Below are positions 32,991 through 42,266 of a DNA stretch of 64,000 nt, one piece after another; within the stretch, counting starts at the first letter, position 1, and every line of letters starts with the position of its first letter. Source of the DNA: Ligustrum vulgare. Lineage: Eukaryota > Streptophyta > Magnoliopsida > Lamiales > Oleaceae. A model generated the notes under the pieces. The model saw nothing but the letters and a program-made list of their open reading frames with translations. It was not told the origin of the DNA and ran no database searches. The stretch lies in contig OY743179.1 of assembly GCA_963555705.1 (NCBI GenBank), positions 18,980,692 to 19,044,691 on the forward strand. The letters are read 5' to 3'. The translations under genes were made by a program, and so were the position numbers.

Positions 32991-33415
32991 AAGCAATTTG
33001 GGATTAAATTTTTTTTTTTCACAAATGGAGTACACATCTTCGTACGATGAATGATTTATTTGTTTAAAATTTTTAAAATGATACTTGAAGTTGCAAAACT
33101 TAATGATTAGAAGGTGGAAATACTTTATAAATAAGGGAAATTATCCAAAATAATCCTGTTGGATAATGAGTTATTGCAATTTTAAGTTATTATTTGAAGA
33201 AATAATAAAAAACCAAAAGGCCAGAATAAATTATTAATTTCTTGAATTTTTTTTTTTTAGTTTACAATATTTTTCTCGTTTGATTTTATTATATTTACAA
33301 ACTAAGATGCCATAACAATATTTAAGCGTTTCAATTATAAATGGTTGTCTATATTTGAAGTGTAATAATTTTTTATTGATCGATATTTAAAGTGGGTACG
33401 ACAAAAATTAATTTT

Positions 33416-33588
33416 CCTCCGTTTGGTGACCGTCCTTTTTTTTGTTTATAAACCAATTTATAAACAACACAATTTTTCAAACCATTTTTTAACCACACAT
33501 TTTCTCTCTCCAATTTTCAATCACTACTTTTTCAATCACTACTTTTAACCACACATTTTCTCTCTCCACACATATTATCAAACGAAGG
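33416..33588. mobile_element. Small AT-rich MITE-like element
   Basis: The ends CCTCCGTTTGGTGA and TTATCAAACGAAGG are inverted. The interior (TTTATAAACCAATTTATAAA, AACCACACATTTTCTCTCTCC) recurs near 27.4, 60.7, 60.95 and 62.75 kb. No exact target duplication was fixed. Confidence 0.5.
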
Positions 33589-33589
33589 A

Positions 33590-35110
33590 AGTGCTTTTGT
33601 GTGTATAAGCAATTGGAAAATTAACATATATTGTCAGTTTTTGTGGTATAACTCCAAAAATTTTCCGAACGCGGGTGCTAAATACAGAAAATAAAAACAG
33701 TAAATGTGATAATGCAAATTATGTAGGATACTAGGATATATATGTGTGTGATGAATTGGCAATTTTTTGGGAAAAAATCATATATACATGAGGTAAAATA
33801 AGAAATTCTTAATATACTATGTCTTTAAATATATATTCCAAATACTATATATGATCAATAATAATATCCTAAATACTATATCCCCTAATTACTCCCCACC
33901 ACGTTTATAACGGAAATTCAAGAAATTCAAAACGAATGAGTCATTCCCTGCATTAATTACATTCCATTGTATAGGCATATTAGAAAAAATTAAATAATGT
34001 GGCATTTGAAACTCTGGGGATCTACACGTTCATCAATTTATTCACAAAGGTTCAAAATACGTAGTCTGAAAATTATTCAGTCAGAATACGTTTCATTTGG
34101 GGTTTTTTTGGTCTCTACATCAGCATTATTTAGTAGAAGGTTATATCACAATCCTTAATCGGATATATGACTTCATTCAATTTGTTGATTTTAACATGTG
34201 GAGATTAAACATTGAATGTAACGGAATATTATATATATACTATGAGCCCGTTTGGTGTAGGTAATTTTGGAGAAAATTTAAATTTTTGAAAGAATGTGTG
34301 TTTGAAAAGATGTTGAAAAGTGTGAAAGTAGTGGACCTCATAAAAATGTGTGGTTGAAAATGAATTTTAAAAGAATGTTGTTCAATAACTTCTAGGAAAA
34401 ACAGGAGCTATATGCGTTCACTGTGTAAAATACATTTACAACTCAGTGTTCTTTAATAAATAGAGACGTCCATATCTGTTCAAGTTTGAATTGAGATTTC
34501 AATATAATTGTAAAATTAGCATCTTTGACTATGTTACTAGGTGTATAGTGACTGTAATATGTGTACTCTTTCATGTTATTTTGTATAACACGAACTTCAT
34601 TGACATGAGTCTTTATCTTCAATATAGTTACCTTTTGGACATATTGTGAATTTTTGTATTGTATTTTAGTTTTTCATATGAATGCCTGGTATATGTTCAA
34701 TCAAAATTACCATAAATCTTAATTTGCCTCGATCTCATAAAACAATTAACATCACAGTTTTATTGGTCTTGTTTGTGATATCACTATCTTTGATATATAC
34801 ATACATAAGTGGTTTTGATTATTTTTTTTATGAATGGAAGCATGATTGTTTGTCATTTTATGCATATATTTTATAAATAATTGTGTGATAAATAGACAAC
34901 AGATGGTATTCATATTGTAACATGAATGACCAAGAAAATTGAATTTGTTTAAATCTATTATGGTTATGTGCAGGAATTGATGCAACTAACGTGCTAATAG
35001 TTACCACGTACAATAGTTACCACGTACAACAGAACCACAAGAAGGTTTAAGGACAACAACAAATGGTACCCATGTTGTACCCAAATAATGGCTCTAATTC
35101 CACAGTAACA
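33590..35110. other. AT-rich intergenic DNA
   Basis: No gene supported. Around 34246-34390 a GAGCCCGTTTGGTGTAGG start with a GTGTGGTTGAAAATGAATTT motif resembles the repeat at about 62560-62700. Confidence 0.4.
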
Positions 35111-35118
35111 CATAATAT

Positions 35119-35906
35119 CATGGGCGGACCCACATAGAGGCCCACTGGGGCAAGTGCCCCAATAAAAATCAGACTTTTTTAAAAAAAAAAAAAAAAAATC
35201 TTCGGTTGATTCTTGAATATAGTCATTATCTGATTCCTTGAAATTATATTGGATTATTGTTAATTTATTTGCTCTCTGTCTTTGTCTTTGTCTCTGTCTA
35301 TTAGGAATGGAGATTTAGATTTTTGTGAATTGGGATTGAGATTTTGGAGTTTAGAGTATTGAGAATTTGAGATTTGAGAAATTATTGTTTTATTTGAATT
35401 TTTGTTTGTTTGAGAATTTGAGATTTTAGGGATAATATGTGTTTACAATTATTTATTTGTTTGTTTGTATCAGTTATGAAAAAATATTTTAAGCGTAAAC
35501 CCACGTTTTCTTTTGATGACCAAAGTAATGAAAATGAAGTTAGAGATGAAAGGACATGAACTTGGTGAAGAAACTGATGTTGAAATTGAAAATGTGTTTC
35601 AATGTCGGAGATAATGTTGGGAATGTTAGGAGTGAAACCCTTGAATTTGATGTACCAAATATGGAGAATGATGTACTTAATATTGGCAATGATATGATTA
35701 TGGAACGTTATCAAAGTATGAAAACATGTAGAGAACAATTGTAATAAAATTTCAAAATACTTTTTCATTTTTCAGTCTTCTAACTAAAAAAAACAAATTC
35801 AAGGGCGCTGCCCCCCCCCCCCCCCCCCGAACCCCCATACAAGCCTTCGGCAAAAACACAAGTCCATTTCTGCCTCAATACTACAAAAAGTCTACGTTCG
35901 CCACTG
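35119..35906 (+). mobile_element. hAT-type element with a transposase start remnant
   Basis: The ends CATGGGCGGAC and GTTCGCCACTG are imperfect inverted repeats, flanked by an exact 8-bp duplication CATAATAT (35111-35118, 35907-35914). Near its right end is a run of about 20 C (35810-35829). Confidence 0.87.
35476..35559 (+). pseudogene. N-terminal remnant of a hAT (TTF/DUF4371-type) transposase
   Basis: The frame starts MKKYFKRKPTFSFDDQSNEN and stops after 27 codons. The MxxYFKRK start is typical of zinc-finger (TTF/DUF4371) hAT transposases. Acidic residues continue in another frame to about 35744. The zinc finger and catalytic domain are missing. Confidence 0.5.
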
Positions 35907-35939
35907 CATAATATCATTGTAAAACTTGAACTCCTGTGA

Positions 35940-36569
35940 ACTTGGATTGAAACATAAACTCATTTCCATTGAATGGAGCCATTACAATGTAGTGGGATCC
36001 CATTTCAAAGCCTTGAAACGTTGCAAGTGGAAGACTTGCCAAATTTTAGTAGTTTCTTCAAGTGGGAAGTAGTTGCACCTCTTCCATTGGGCACATTTTC
36101 CAGTCTAAAAAAATTGGATATCCAAAGCTGTCATGAAATCAAGAAGCCTTTCCCTCAGAGTTTGGTGCATAATTTCCATGGCCTCCAAAAATTGCATGTT
36201 TGGATCGGTGTACAAATTGAGGAGATAATAGAAGATGAAAATAATGAAGGAGCTAATATTATACTGGCAAGGTTAAAGGTATTACATCTGTGTAATCTGC
36301 CAAAGAGCATTTGTAAATGAAAGATGATTTGTTCTTCGTCTGCGGATGAAGAAAAATAGTCTACTTGGATTCATTTCCAAAGCCTTGAAATTTTGAAATT
36401 GTATAACTTGCCAAATCTTATTGGTCTCTTCAAGTGGGAAGCAGTAGCACCTCTTCCACTTTGCACATTTTCCCATCTCAAGCAGCTAATTATTACAAAT
36501 TGTGGTAAAATCAAGAAGCAAATTGGTATGGAAATCAAAAATAGATATAATGTACAAGAAATGCAATAA
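35940..36569 (+). pseudogene. CC-NBS-LRR disease-resistance gene, LRR fragment
   Basis: The open part (about 35973-36317) contains LRR-like repeats: FQSLETLQVEDLPNFSSFFK, FSSLKKLDIQSCHEIKKPFP and LKVLHLCNLP. It stops at 36318-36320. A second diverged copy of the same repeats follows (FQSLEILKLYNLPNLIGLFK, FSHLKQLIITNCGKIKK) to about 36569 in a broken frame. The style fits the C-terminal LRRs of CC-NBS-LRR immune receptors. No P-loop or NB-ARC is nearby, and a hAT element lies immediately upstream, so only a remnant remains. Confidence 0.7.
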
Positions 36570-36733
36570 GATGAAGATGAACGCTTCACGAGATCGTGAA
36601 GAAATCAAGGGGCAGATGGAAATATATTATTTTCAGGAACAATAATTTGATACGTAAATCACGATGGGCTGTAAGTTTGAAATGTATTGCGAGATGATGA
36701 AGTCGTTAATCTAGAATCATTGATGGGGGTTTG

Positions 36734-37461
36734 TGTAACGCCCCGAGTTCCGAGGAGCGCGGGAACGTCACTTTTCTAAATTCTTGAATAAACTTTGTTG
36801 CGGAAAAATGATTAAATATTAAATATCGCATTTATCGAATACAAAATTATCGATAATTCAAATGGAGTAAGTATTTTCGTACAAATTTGTAAAAATGATA
36901 ATTCTTGATAAAATGAAACAATCATTTCAAAGTTCACGACTTTTAGAAAAAATATCAATTTGTAATTTGCCGTCATTGCCCATCACTCGCCACCGTCTCC
37001 GAAATCTGCAAAAATTGTTAAAATAACGGGTTAAGCATTTCAAAATGAAATACTCAGTAGACTCATCGCCAATAATTAATCTACAAGATAATTGAACAAG
37101 TAATTATGCAAATAATGTAGTGACATTCTTTTCTTATTCATAGGCATCACATAGTGAACGCAAATGAACACATTCTTTTCTTTTCTTGGCTAGCAGATAA
37201 GTTATGCCCAGCATAACATAATTCTTTATCTCAAAAGAGATATTCTTTTCTCATGCAATTAAGCATAAAATCACACAAATCCACATAACACATGCAATTA
37301 TAATATAAATCAATTAGTGGGGGCGAGTCTACCTTAAACTTAACGAGTGTGGTTGAACGGAAATGATTTCAATCTTTCAAATCTCCGTACGCCTCGTCTA
37401 GCCCATAAGTTACATTAGTCCTTTGAAATTTTATAGTTTAAAAACGATAATTTACAATTTG

Positions 37462-37521
<60 letters not shown>

Positions 37522-39354
37522 CAATATGGACCAAATCGAAAGATTTTAAAATATGGGGCTTAAATAATTGCTTTTAAACATTTGGGGACTAAAATGTAAA
37601 TCTTTTAAAACTTGGGCTTAAAATCAAATAAACTAAATCATTAGGGACTGAATTAAAATGGGTTTGATACTTAGGGGTTAAAATAATAACTTTTGAAATT
37701 TAGGGCTGAAATGATCATTTTAAAACTTGGGGGCTAATTTGCAATTTCTGAAAAGTTATTAAATAAAATTAGATATATATCTCTTCTTTCAGATCAGAGA
37801 GAGAGAAACGAAGGCGGCGACAGAGAAACGAAATGGCGATCGGCTGTGCGAAGGTTCTTCATCAAATCCGGAGTCATAACCGACGATTGGCCGGCGGAAA
37901 AACTGGAGCAAGGTAGTGGTGAGCAGCGGCCAACACAAAGTTCAGGTTTGAGAGCTTAGATGAGATATTTTGTGCGAAGGAAGGGCGTGAAACCGAAGCA
38001 AGGATCGGGGCTTGAAGCGGTGATTTCCGGCGAGAAATGGTGGTTGAGGTAAGAAATAAACTTCTTGATTCATGGGTTTTTCCTTGGGTTTGATTTGAGG
38101 TTGATTTGGTGTGGTTTGAAGTTGGGCAGTATGCGAATTTGATGGTGGTGGTTTTGGGTGTTGCAGTTTTTGACTGTGGTTTAGGTGATGGTGGTTTGGG
38201 TTCTCAATTGAGGTGGTGTTGGGGTTAGTGGTGGATGTGGTGGATTTGGCAGTGATTCGTTGGTGGTGATTGTGTGTGTGTGGAGTGGTATATTGGTTTA
38301 TGGTATTGCAGTGATCGATCTTGGAGGTTGGAAATGGAGATGGAGGCTAAGATGGATGCTTGAAATGGAGCTACCCAGGGGCGGTTTTGGTTTGGTCGAG
38401 GTGGTGATGCTGCTGATGATGATTGGTTGAATTTCAGACAAACGGAAATTTGATTCAGATGATGGCTGCTTGTTCATGATTCAATTGGCGTTGAAGGTGG
38501 TAGCTGCTGAATTTGGTAAATGTTGGTTGGTTGTGATCGATGATGATGGGGTTGCTGGAAGAAACTGCAAAGATTGGTAGGAAATGGTGTGGTTGGCCGT
38601 ATTGTGGTTGATCAGTGGTGATTGGGGATGAAGGTGGAGGTTCTGCAGACTTGATTTTTGCTGGTCGTGGAAGAGTCATGGTGGTGGCTGTTGTTTTGAT
38701 GAATTGATGGTGATGGTTATTTCATTCTTGGCTATGGTTCTGAATGTGGTTGCAAATGAGGCTTGGTGGATTCATAAATGGAGGTTTGTGGTGGAGGATT
38801 AGGTGGAAAATGAAATGGAAAGTGGTGTAAAGTATGGTGATTGATGATGATGAAATGGGTGGAAAAGAAGGAAACGTGGGATGTAATTAGGTTGAATGGC
38901 TAATTGTGAGGGATTGGGTAGAGATAATAGGGAAAATGTGCTTGAATATGAAAATAGAAGTTGGGGAGGAAATTTTGGGATTAAAATGAATGTGAATTGG
39001 GGATTAAATATTTTGGATTGAAAAATAAATTTGAGAATAAATAAATTTTGAGATAAAATAAATTTTGTATTTCGGACTTAAAATAATTTAATAAGAAAAA
39101 TGGAGATATTTATAATAAATTTGGAATTTAAAATGATTTTGAAAATAATACTTTGAATTAATAATTAAACTAATATAATTTTAGAAATTCTGAATTTAAT
39201 TTAATATCGAACGAATTTGATATTTCTCGACTTGGCTAGACAAACGCGACGCGACGTTAACGTAAAAATGAAAATAAATGGATGAGATAGCAGCGACACG
39301 ATTTTCTAAATTTAAAAATAATTATCAAATGCGTAAAAATTCTTGGTCGCTACA
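36734..39354 (-). repeat. 3' LTR of the Tekay-like element (2,621 bp)
   Basis: It aligns in blocks with the solo LTR 42267-44705 and with 63343-64000: CGCCACCGTCTCCGAAATCT, GAAATACTCAGTAGA and the final TCGGTCGCTACA-type end. It contains a ~1-kb block (37.8-38.9 kb) rich in G and T on the plus strand, and a (AT)27 run (37465-37518) bounded by TTGGTG and CACCAA. Confidence 0.8.
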
Positions 39355-39367
39355 ACCTTACCCCCTT
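39355..39367 (-). other. Polypurine tract of the Tekay-like element
   Basis: The minus strand reads AAGGGGGTAAGG immediately before the 3' LTR, after GAGGACGAATTTATTTT. This arrangement is characteristic of chromovirus 3' ends and fixes the element's direction. Confidence 0.75.
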
Positions 39368-39400
39368 AAAATAAATTCGTCCTCAAAATTTAAAATTTTC

Positions 39401-39517
39401 TTAATTTAAAATAATTGGATACTTGATCAAAATTTCTTCTTTCTTGAACCAGGTAGCTTCATCACGACCAGGTCTTCCCCATTGAACTTTAAAAATGAAG
39501 GATGAAATTCAGACAAG
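39401..39517 (-). pseudogene. C-terminal chromodomain remnant of pol
   Basis: The minus strand reads FKVQWGRPGRDEATWFKKEE followed by ILIKYPIILN and TAA (39401-39403). The VQW...EATW pattern is the chromodomain at the end of chromovirus integrase, which guides insertion into chromatin. Everything upstream is deleted. Confidence 0.75.
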
Positions 39518-39707
39518 TTTAAAGTCGAAATTTGGACTTAAAGATTTAAACGAATTTAAATTTATTTTCTTAAAATCTTAAAATAACTAATATGACTAGA
39601 CGAGAGCGCTGGTTTTGAATAATAATTGTTAAGGTTGGAGAGTCGTAGCGACAAGTTTGGTAAAACAGGTCTTTTAAGTTTGAAGATTTCTCGGTCGCTA
39701 CAGTTTG

Positions 39708-40099
39708 AAATTTAAGTTATGATTAATCACTGATGGGTTTGAAATTTAGGTTATGATTAAGAATTAAGAATGGCAATATGGGGTTTGAGTAGGGGAGTGG
39801 AGGAGCTATGATTATGGGGGTGTGATTTTTGAATGGAGCCACTAGAGTCTTAAATTTAATTAGGGATTTGGATTGCTTGAATTACGGTTTATCCTAAAAT
39901 AATTCATGAGTTAATCAATATGAAGTTAATCATTTATACGGTATATTTTAGTATTTGTGGTAGTAAAATTCTTGAGCTGAATAAGTTGAATATTAAATTT
40001 TAAAGGGTTGTGAAAAGTAATTTGCTCCAATTTTTTTGTAGTACAGTACATTATTCATCACCCAATGGTAAATTGGGAAATGTTACTACAGTTTATTTG

Positions 40100-40168
<69 letters not shown>
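39708..40168. other. AT-rich DNA with a (TA)n microsatellite at the retrotransposon junction
   Basis: It starts with a second copy of GATGGGTTTGAAATTTA, then has no features until a TA run at about 40103-40168 that abuts the right Tat-like element. Confidence 0.6.
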
Positions 40169-40173
<5 letters not shown>

Positions 40174-40838
40174 AATCCAAGCCCAAAGAGAGGTACAGTG
40201 ATCCACTAGCAAGGGCCCAACTGAGGCCCAACGGGCCTTGACCCATGGTTAAGGTCTAAAATATCACCTTGGGTCAGGTTCCAAGGTGGTGTGTCAAGCG
40301 AACATTTTTAGCCGAACTGATTTACGTCTGGCTGATGTGCTTTATACTCAGCCGGGGCGCTTAGCGGCAGTGACTAGAAGAGAGATGGAGTCAGAGATGT
40401 GACACTGCCTTTACCAAGATGTGACAGACGCCCATCCCCTACGAAATGTAGCAATGATTACAGTCAAAAAGTAAGGTTGTCACCTCCAAGAGTTAGGGTG
40501 AAGACAAGTGTAAAGTATGCAACGTGTCATGATCCGAGACAACGAGTTCCTCTATAAATGGAGCACACTCGCCTCCAAGGAAAGGGTTAGCATTTTTACT
40601 CTCTTAACTAAATATTTACTCTCACTCCCTTTTCTCTCTTTTACGCACTTATATTTCCCGCACTCAAATTATATTTGCTTGACATGGGCACTGACTTAAG
40701 CATCGGAGTGCAAACGGGAGCCACATCGACCCCCTTTACAAACTGATTGTTTGTCACAGTGCGCAGGTGATCCACGTATTCAAAAGGGAGGAGCTGAGAC
40801 GTGTTGGTCCAAGGTCCAGTCGGATTTTGCGGTCAACA
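40169..40838 (+). repeat. 5' LTR of right Tat-like element (670 bp)
   Basis: TGTTGAATCC...GGTCAACA. Same length as the 3' LTR at 53953. The inner end is followed by TT and the PBS. Confidence 0.97.
40553..40558 (+). promoter_or_regulatory. TATA box in the 5' LTR
   Basis: CTATAAATGGAGCACAC within U3. The 3' LTR has TATGAA at this position, so only the 5' copy keeps the box. Confidence 0.65.
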
Positions 40839-40841
40839 TTT

Positions 40842-40850
40842 TGGCGCCGT
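40842..40850 (+). other. Primer-binding site (tRNA-Asp-like)
   Basis: TGGCGCCGT lies three bases inside the LTR. It pairs with the 3' end (including CCA) of plant tRNA-Asp over nine bases. Pairing beyond that is poor. Confidence 0.75.
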
Positions 40851-40962
40851 CACTGAGAAACCATACTGCTAACCACGAAAACACATGATGAAAAGCCACA
40901 CATAGAAAGGAAGTCCTGAAAAAGGGCGAGTGACCTCTTGCAAAAGAGCGGAAAACTGTAAG

Positions 40963-41245
40963 GACTTTGAAATATAAGTTTAGTAACCTTGAAAAAGGTA
41001 AAGAACTTTGAAATATAAGTTTAGTAACCTTGAAAAAGGTAAAGAGCTTTGAAACATAAGTGTGGTAACCTTGAAAAAGGTAAAGAGCTTTGAAACATGA
41101 GTGTGGTAACCTTGAAAAAGGTAAAGAGCTTTGAAACATAAGTGTGGTGACCTTTAAAAAGGTAAAAAAGCTTTGAAAAATAAGTTTATTCACCTTGAAA
41201 AAGGCTTAAAACTTTGAAACATAAGTTTAACAACCTTGAAAAAAG
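40963..41245 (+). repeat. 41-bp tandem repeats in the leader of the right Tat-like element
   Basis: About seven units built on AACCTTGAAAAAGGTAAAGA and CTTTGAAACATAAGT, with successive starts 41 bp apart (40985, 41026, ...). Conserved in the left copy. Confidence 0.88.
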
Positions 41246-41316
41246 ACTCGGAGCGTTGAGATAAGAATCTGTCTATCCCTGAAAGATAAATTAAAACCAA
41301 GAAATTTCTTTGAAAC

Positions 41317-42266
41317 ATGAACGAAAGCGACGGTGATGTTAACCCTCGTAGGGGAAGAAATGGCCAGCACAGCGAGGAAGAGGTTCCTCAAGGACCTCAT
41401 GAGAACGCCAATGAGGGAGTGGCACAACCTAACCCACCACGCCGGCACCGTAATCGCCGCATGTTGCGGGACATGACTCGCATGGCAGCCCAAATGCTGG
41501 AAATGCAGAAGCAGCGGATAGAACAGACTGCTGAGATGAAAGCCTACATGGCTAGAGGGTATGTTGTGAACGAACACATGATGCCTCCACAATACCCACA
41601 GCCACATTACTCACCATCTGATGCGGCCACCACCTCGTATTATTATCAAGATCCACAGGCTTATGCCGAGGTGGAATCCGAGCCCTTCTATGAGGAAGGC
41701 CTGGAACATGAAGCACGTGGAGAACAAGCCCCACTCCCAGCTAGACTCAGGGAGGCTTCGCCCACAAAATCTGGCAGTGTCTTCAGCCGGATAGGAGGGT
41801 TATTCAGAGGCAGGCGAGGGGGTCGGAACAATGCAGCTGAGCTTAGAAATAGGCGGGAGCGACGCGCTGAAGAAGCCTTGTCGCAGAGTCGAATGCATGG
41901 GGACCAACAAGGTACGGGGTCAGAAAGTTCACCCCCACGCATGAGCCTAGGAATAGGCAGGAAAGGAGAGCCGAAGCAGTTCGGACCAAGTCTCGCAACG
42001 AGTTACTGAGCCATGAAAGGCCAAACTACTGCCGCGTTCTGCCACCACAAAGGCAGGAGTACGCTCCGCCACTCTATGATCAATACCATGATCCAGTGTA
42101 TTCCGGTCATGAAGAGAACAGTGAACTACCTTCATATAAACTGGATGATGAAGAGGAAATAAGCCCCTTTACAGAGGGCCTCCGTAGGTGCCCCGTGCCC
42201 CACGACTTCGAAATGCCAGAAATAGCAAAATATTCTGGCCGAGGTGACCCTGACGATCACCTGTTA
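41317..42266 (+). pseudogene. gag of right Tat-like element, N-terminal part
   Basis: The start ATG at 41317 gives MNESDGDVNPRRGRNGQHSE. The frame is open for 230 codons, with HRNRRMLRDMTRMAAQML, a Tyr/Pro-rich stretch and an Arg-rich RNRRERRAEE region, and ends at 42009. It resumes in another frame at about 42096 (YSGHEENSELPSYKLDDEEE ... FEMPEIAKYSGRGDPDDH) and is cut at 42266 by a solo LTR inserted in this exon. The protein would form the inner particle. Confidence 0.86.

Larger units (their letters stand above)
36734..39702 (-). mobile_element. Chromodomain (Tekay-like) Ty3/gypsy element with most of its interior deleted
   Basis: The plus strand runs TGTAACGCCCC...GGTCGCTACA, bounded by an exact 5-bp duplication GTTTG (36729-36733, 39703-39707). 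It consists of one long LTR (36734-39354), a ~150-bp internal remnant with polypurine tract and chromodomain, and a partial, strongly diverged LTR end (about 39510-39702). The sense strand is minus. The flanks show the empty site was a short tandem duplication (GATGGG..TTTGAAATTTA). Confidence 0.82.
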
